Of a stretch of DNA of 43,278 bases, positions 42,818 to 43,278 are shown in pieces. Numbering within the stretch: position 1 is the stretch's first letter; each line of letters opens with the position of its first letter. A program made the position numbers and the translations under genes. The notes beneath the pieces are model-generated. The model made no database searches and was not told the DNA's origin. It saw nothing but the letters and a program-made list of their open reading frames with translations. The DNA is from Auxenochlorella pyrenoidosa (taxonomy: Eukaryota; Chlorophyta; Trebouxiophyceae; Chlorellales; Chlorellaceae): the NCBI GenBank assembly GCA_001430745.1, contig KQ482061.1:89410-132687 (forward strand), given 5' to 3'.

Positions 42818-43248
42818 CTCGAAGCTCAGCTGCTGCACCTCCAGCTTGCCCCCCGCGTGCTCCCGCAGCCTGCGCAGCAGCTTGGCAGCCTCGCCCAGGG
42901 GGTCTGCCGTAGCTGCCAGCTGCACGCCATCTGGGTCGGTGTCCCTGTGGGAGAAGAGGTTTGCATGATGAGCTGAATCCACGGCACCGGGGTGTCCACA
43001 AAGCGCCACCAGCTGTCAGCAGTGGCAAACAGAAGCTGGCGTGATAAGTGGGCCACGGCAGCGGCATGGGCAGGCCAGCTGTGTGGAAGGCAAACACCAG
43101 GCCCGCCCCGCCACACCTCTTCTTCTTGTCCTCTCCTGTCGCCGCCGCCTTCTTTGCCGCTGCGGCCGCCTCGGCCGCCTCCCTGGCCGCCGCCTCTGCT
43201 GCCTCCTTGGCCTTACGCTGCTCCTCCTTGCGCTTCTTGGCGCGGTAC
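42818..43248 (-). CDS. NAA15: NAA15-like auxiliary subunit of N-terminal acetyltransferase A, internal fragment
   Basis: NAA15 is the TPR scaffold that anchors the NatA catalytic subunit at the ribosome. Two exons are present, 43248-43117 and 42944-42818, joining in phase 2. The first encodes the lysine/alanine-rich segment YRAKKRKEEQRKAKEAAEAA, ending GEDKKKR. The second continues DTDPDGVQLAATADPLGEAA and ends GGKLEVQQLSFE. This matches the family segment corresponding to DPHGEKLL...DPLAEA...LETHLLSFE of plant homologues. The exon would end at a GAG|GCGAGT donor (a GC donor). The N-terminal TPR array lies beyond the right edge. The remaining C-terminal exons, expected to the left on this strand, are missing because AP2 sequence occupies that place. 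Confidence 0.85.
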
Positions 43249-43278
43249 CTGGGGGAGGGGGGTGGGTGGGGGGTAGGG

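Noticed and set aside
1..43278. CRISPR arrays, phage or viral genes, bacterial operons, tRNA or rRNA genes
   Set aside because: None seen. Tandem repeats are intronic minisatellites without unique spacers, and all genes have spliceosomal introns.

Overview
The window is nuclear DNA of a green alga. It is GC-rich and very intron-dense (about 93 introns in 11 genes, nearly all ending in CTGCAG or a similar acceptor). It carries two light-harvesting complex I genes, and several genes have the chlorophyte polyadenylation signal TGTAA downstream of the stop codon. A Chlorella-like trebouxiophyte is my best guess, but this is inferred from style and gene content and was not tested. I see no CRISPR array, provirus, operon or complete mobile element.

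Layout from left to right. 32-11391 (-): most of a SHPRH-type SNF2/RING ubiquitin ligase, 30 exons, cut by the left edge inside its RING finger. 11609-13461 (+): a leucine-rich-repeat protein, divergent from SHPRH. 14116-19361 (+): a protein with two divergent SET-like regions around a coiled-coil exon. 20095-25155 (+): an 18-exon amino acid permease; a 384-base run of N lies wholly inside its last intron, so the protein is complete. 26155-28585 (-) and 28799-31515 (+): two LHCI (Lhca) genes, head to head across 213 bp. 32146-34278 (-): an unrecognised coiled-coil protein. 34985-36236 (-): a 2-oxoglutarate/Fe(II) prolyl-4-hydroxylase-like oxygenase. 37260-39926 (+): pyrroline-5-carboxylate reductase, 10 exons. 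40543-42573 (+): an AP2-domain transcription factor that stops after the first half of its AP2 domain. 42818-43248 (-): the 3' half of a NAA15 (NatA auxiliary subunit) gene.

The genes are independent housekeeping, photosynthesis and regulatory loci. The only evident functional pair is the divergent LHCI couple, which probably shares a light-responsive promoter region. Gene models were built by hand: exon joins were accepted only where splice sites, phase and protein-family continuity agreed.

The points most worth a second look are: (1) the collision of two truncated convergent genes at 42574-42817, probably a missing assembly segment or a rearrangement; (2) an unusually high share of GC-AG introns (8 closed cases in about 93); (3) exact 49-bp and 65-bp tandem duplications that copy splice acceptors inside SHPRH; (4) two interlocking, mutually exclusive perfect hairpins at 3830-3883; (5) the divergent tandem SET protein. 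I found no convincing new multi-gene system.
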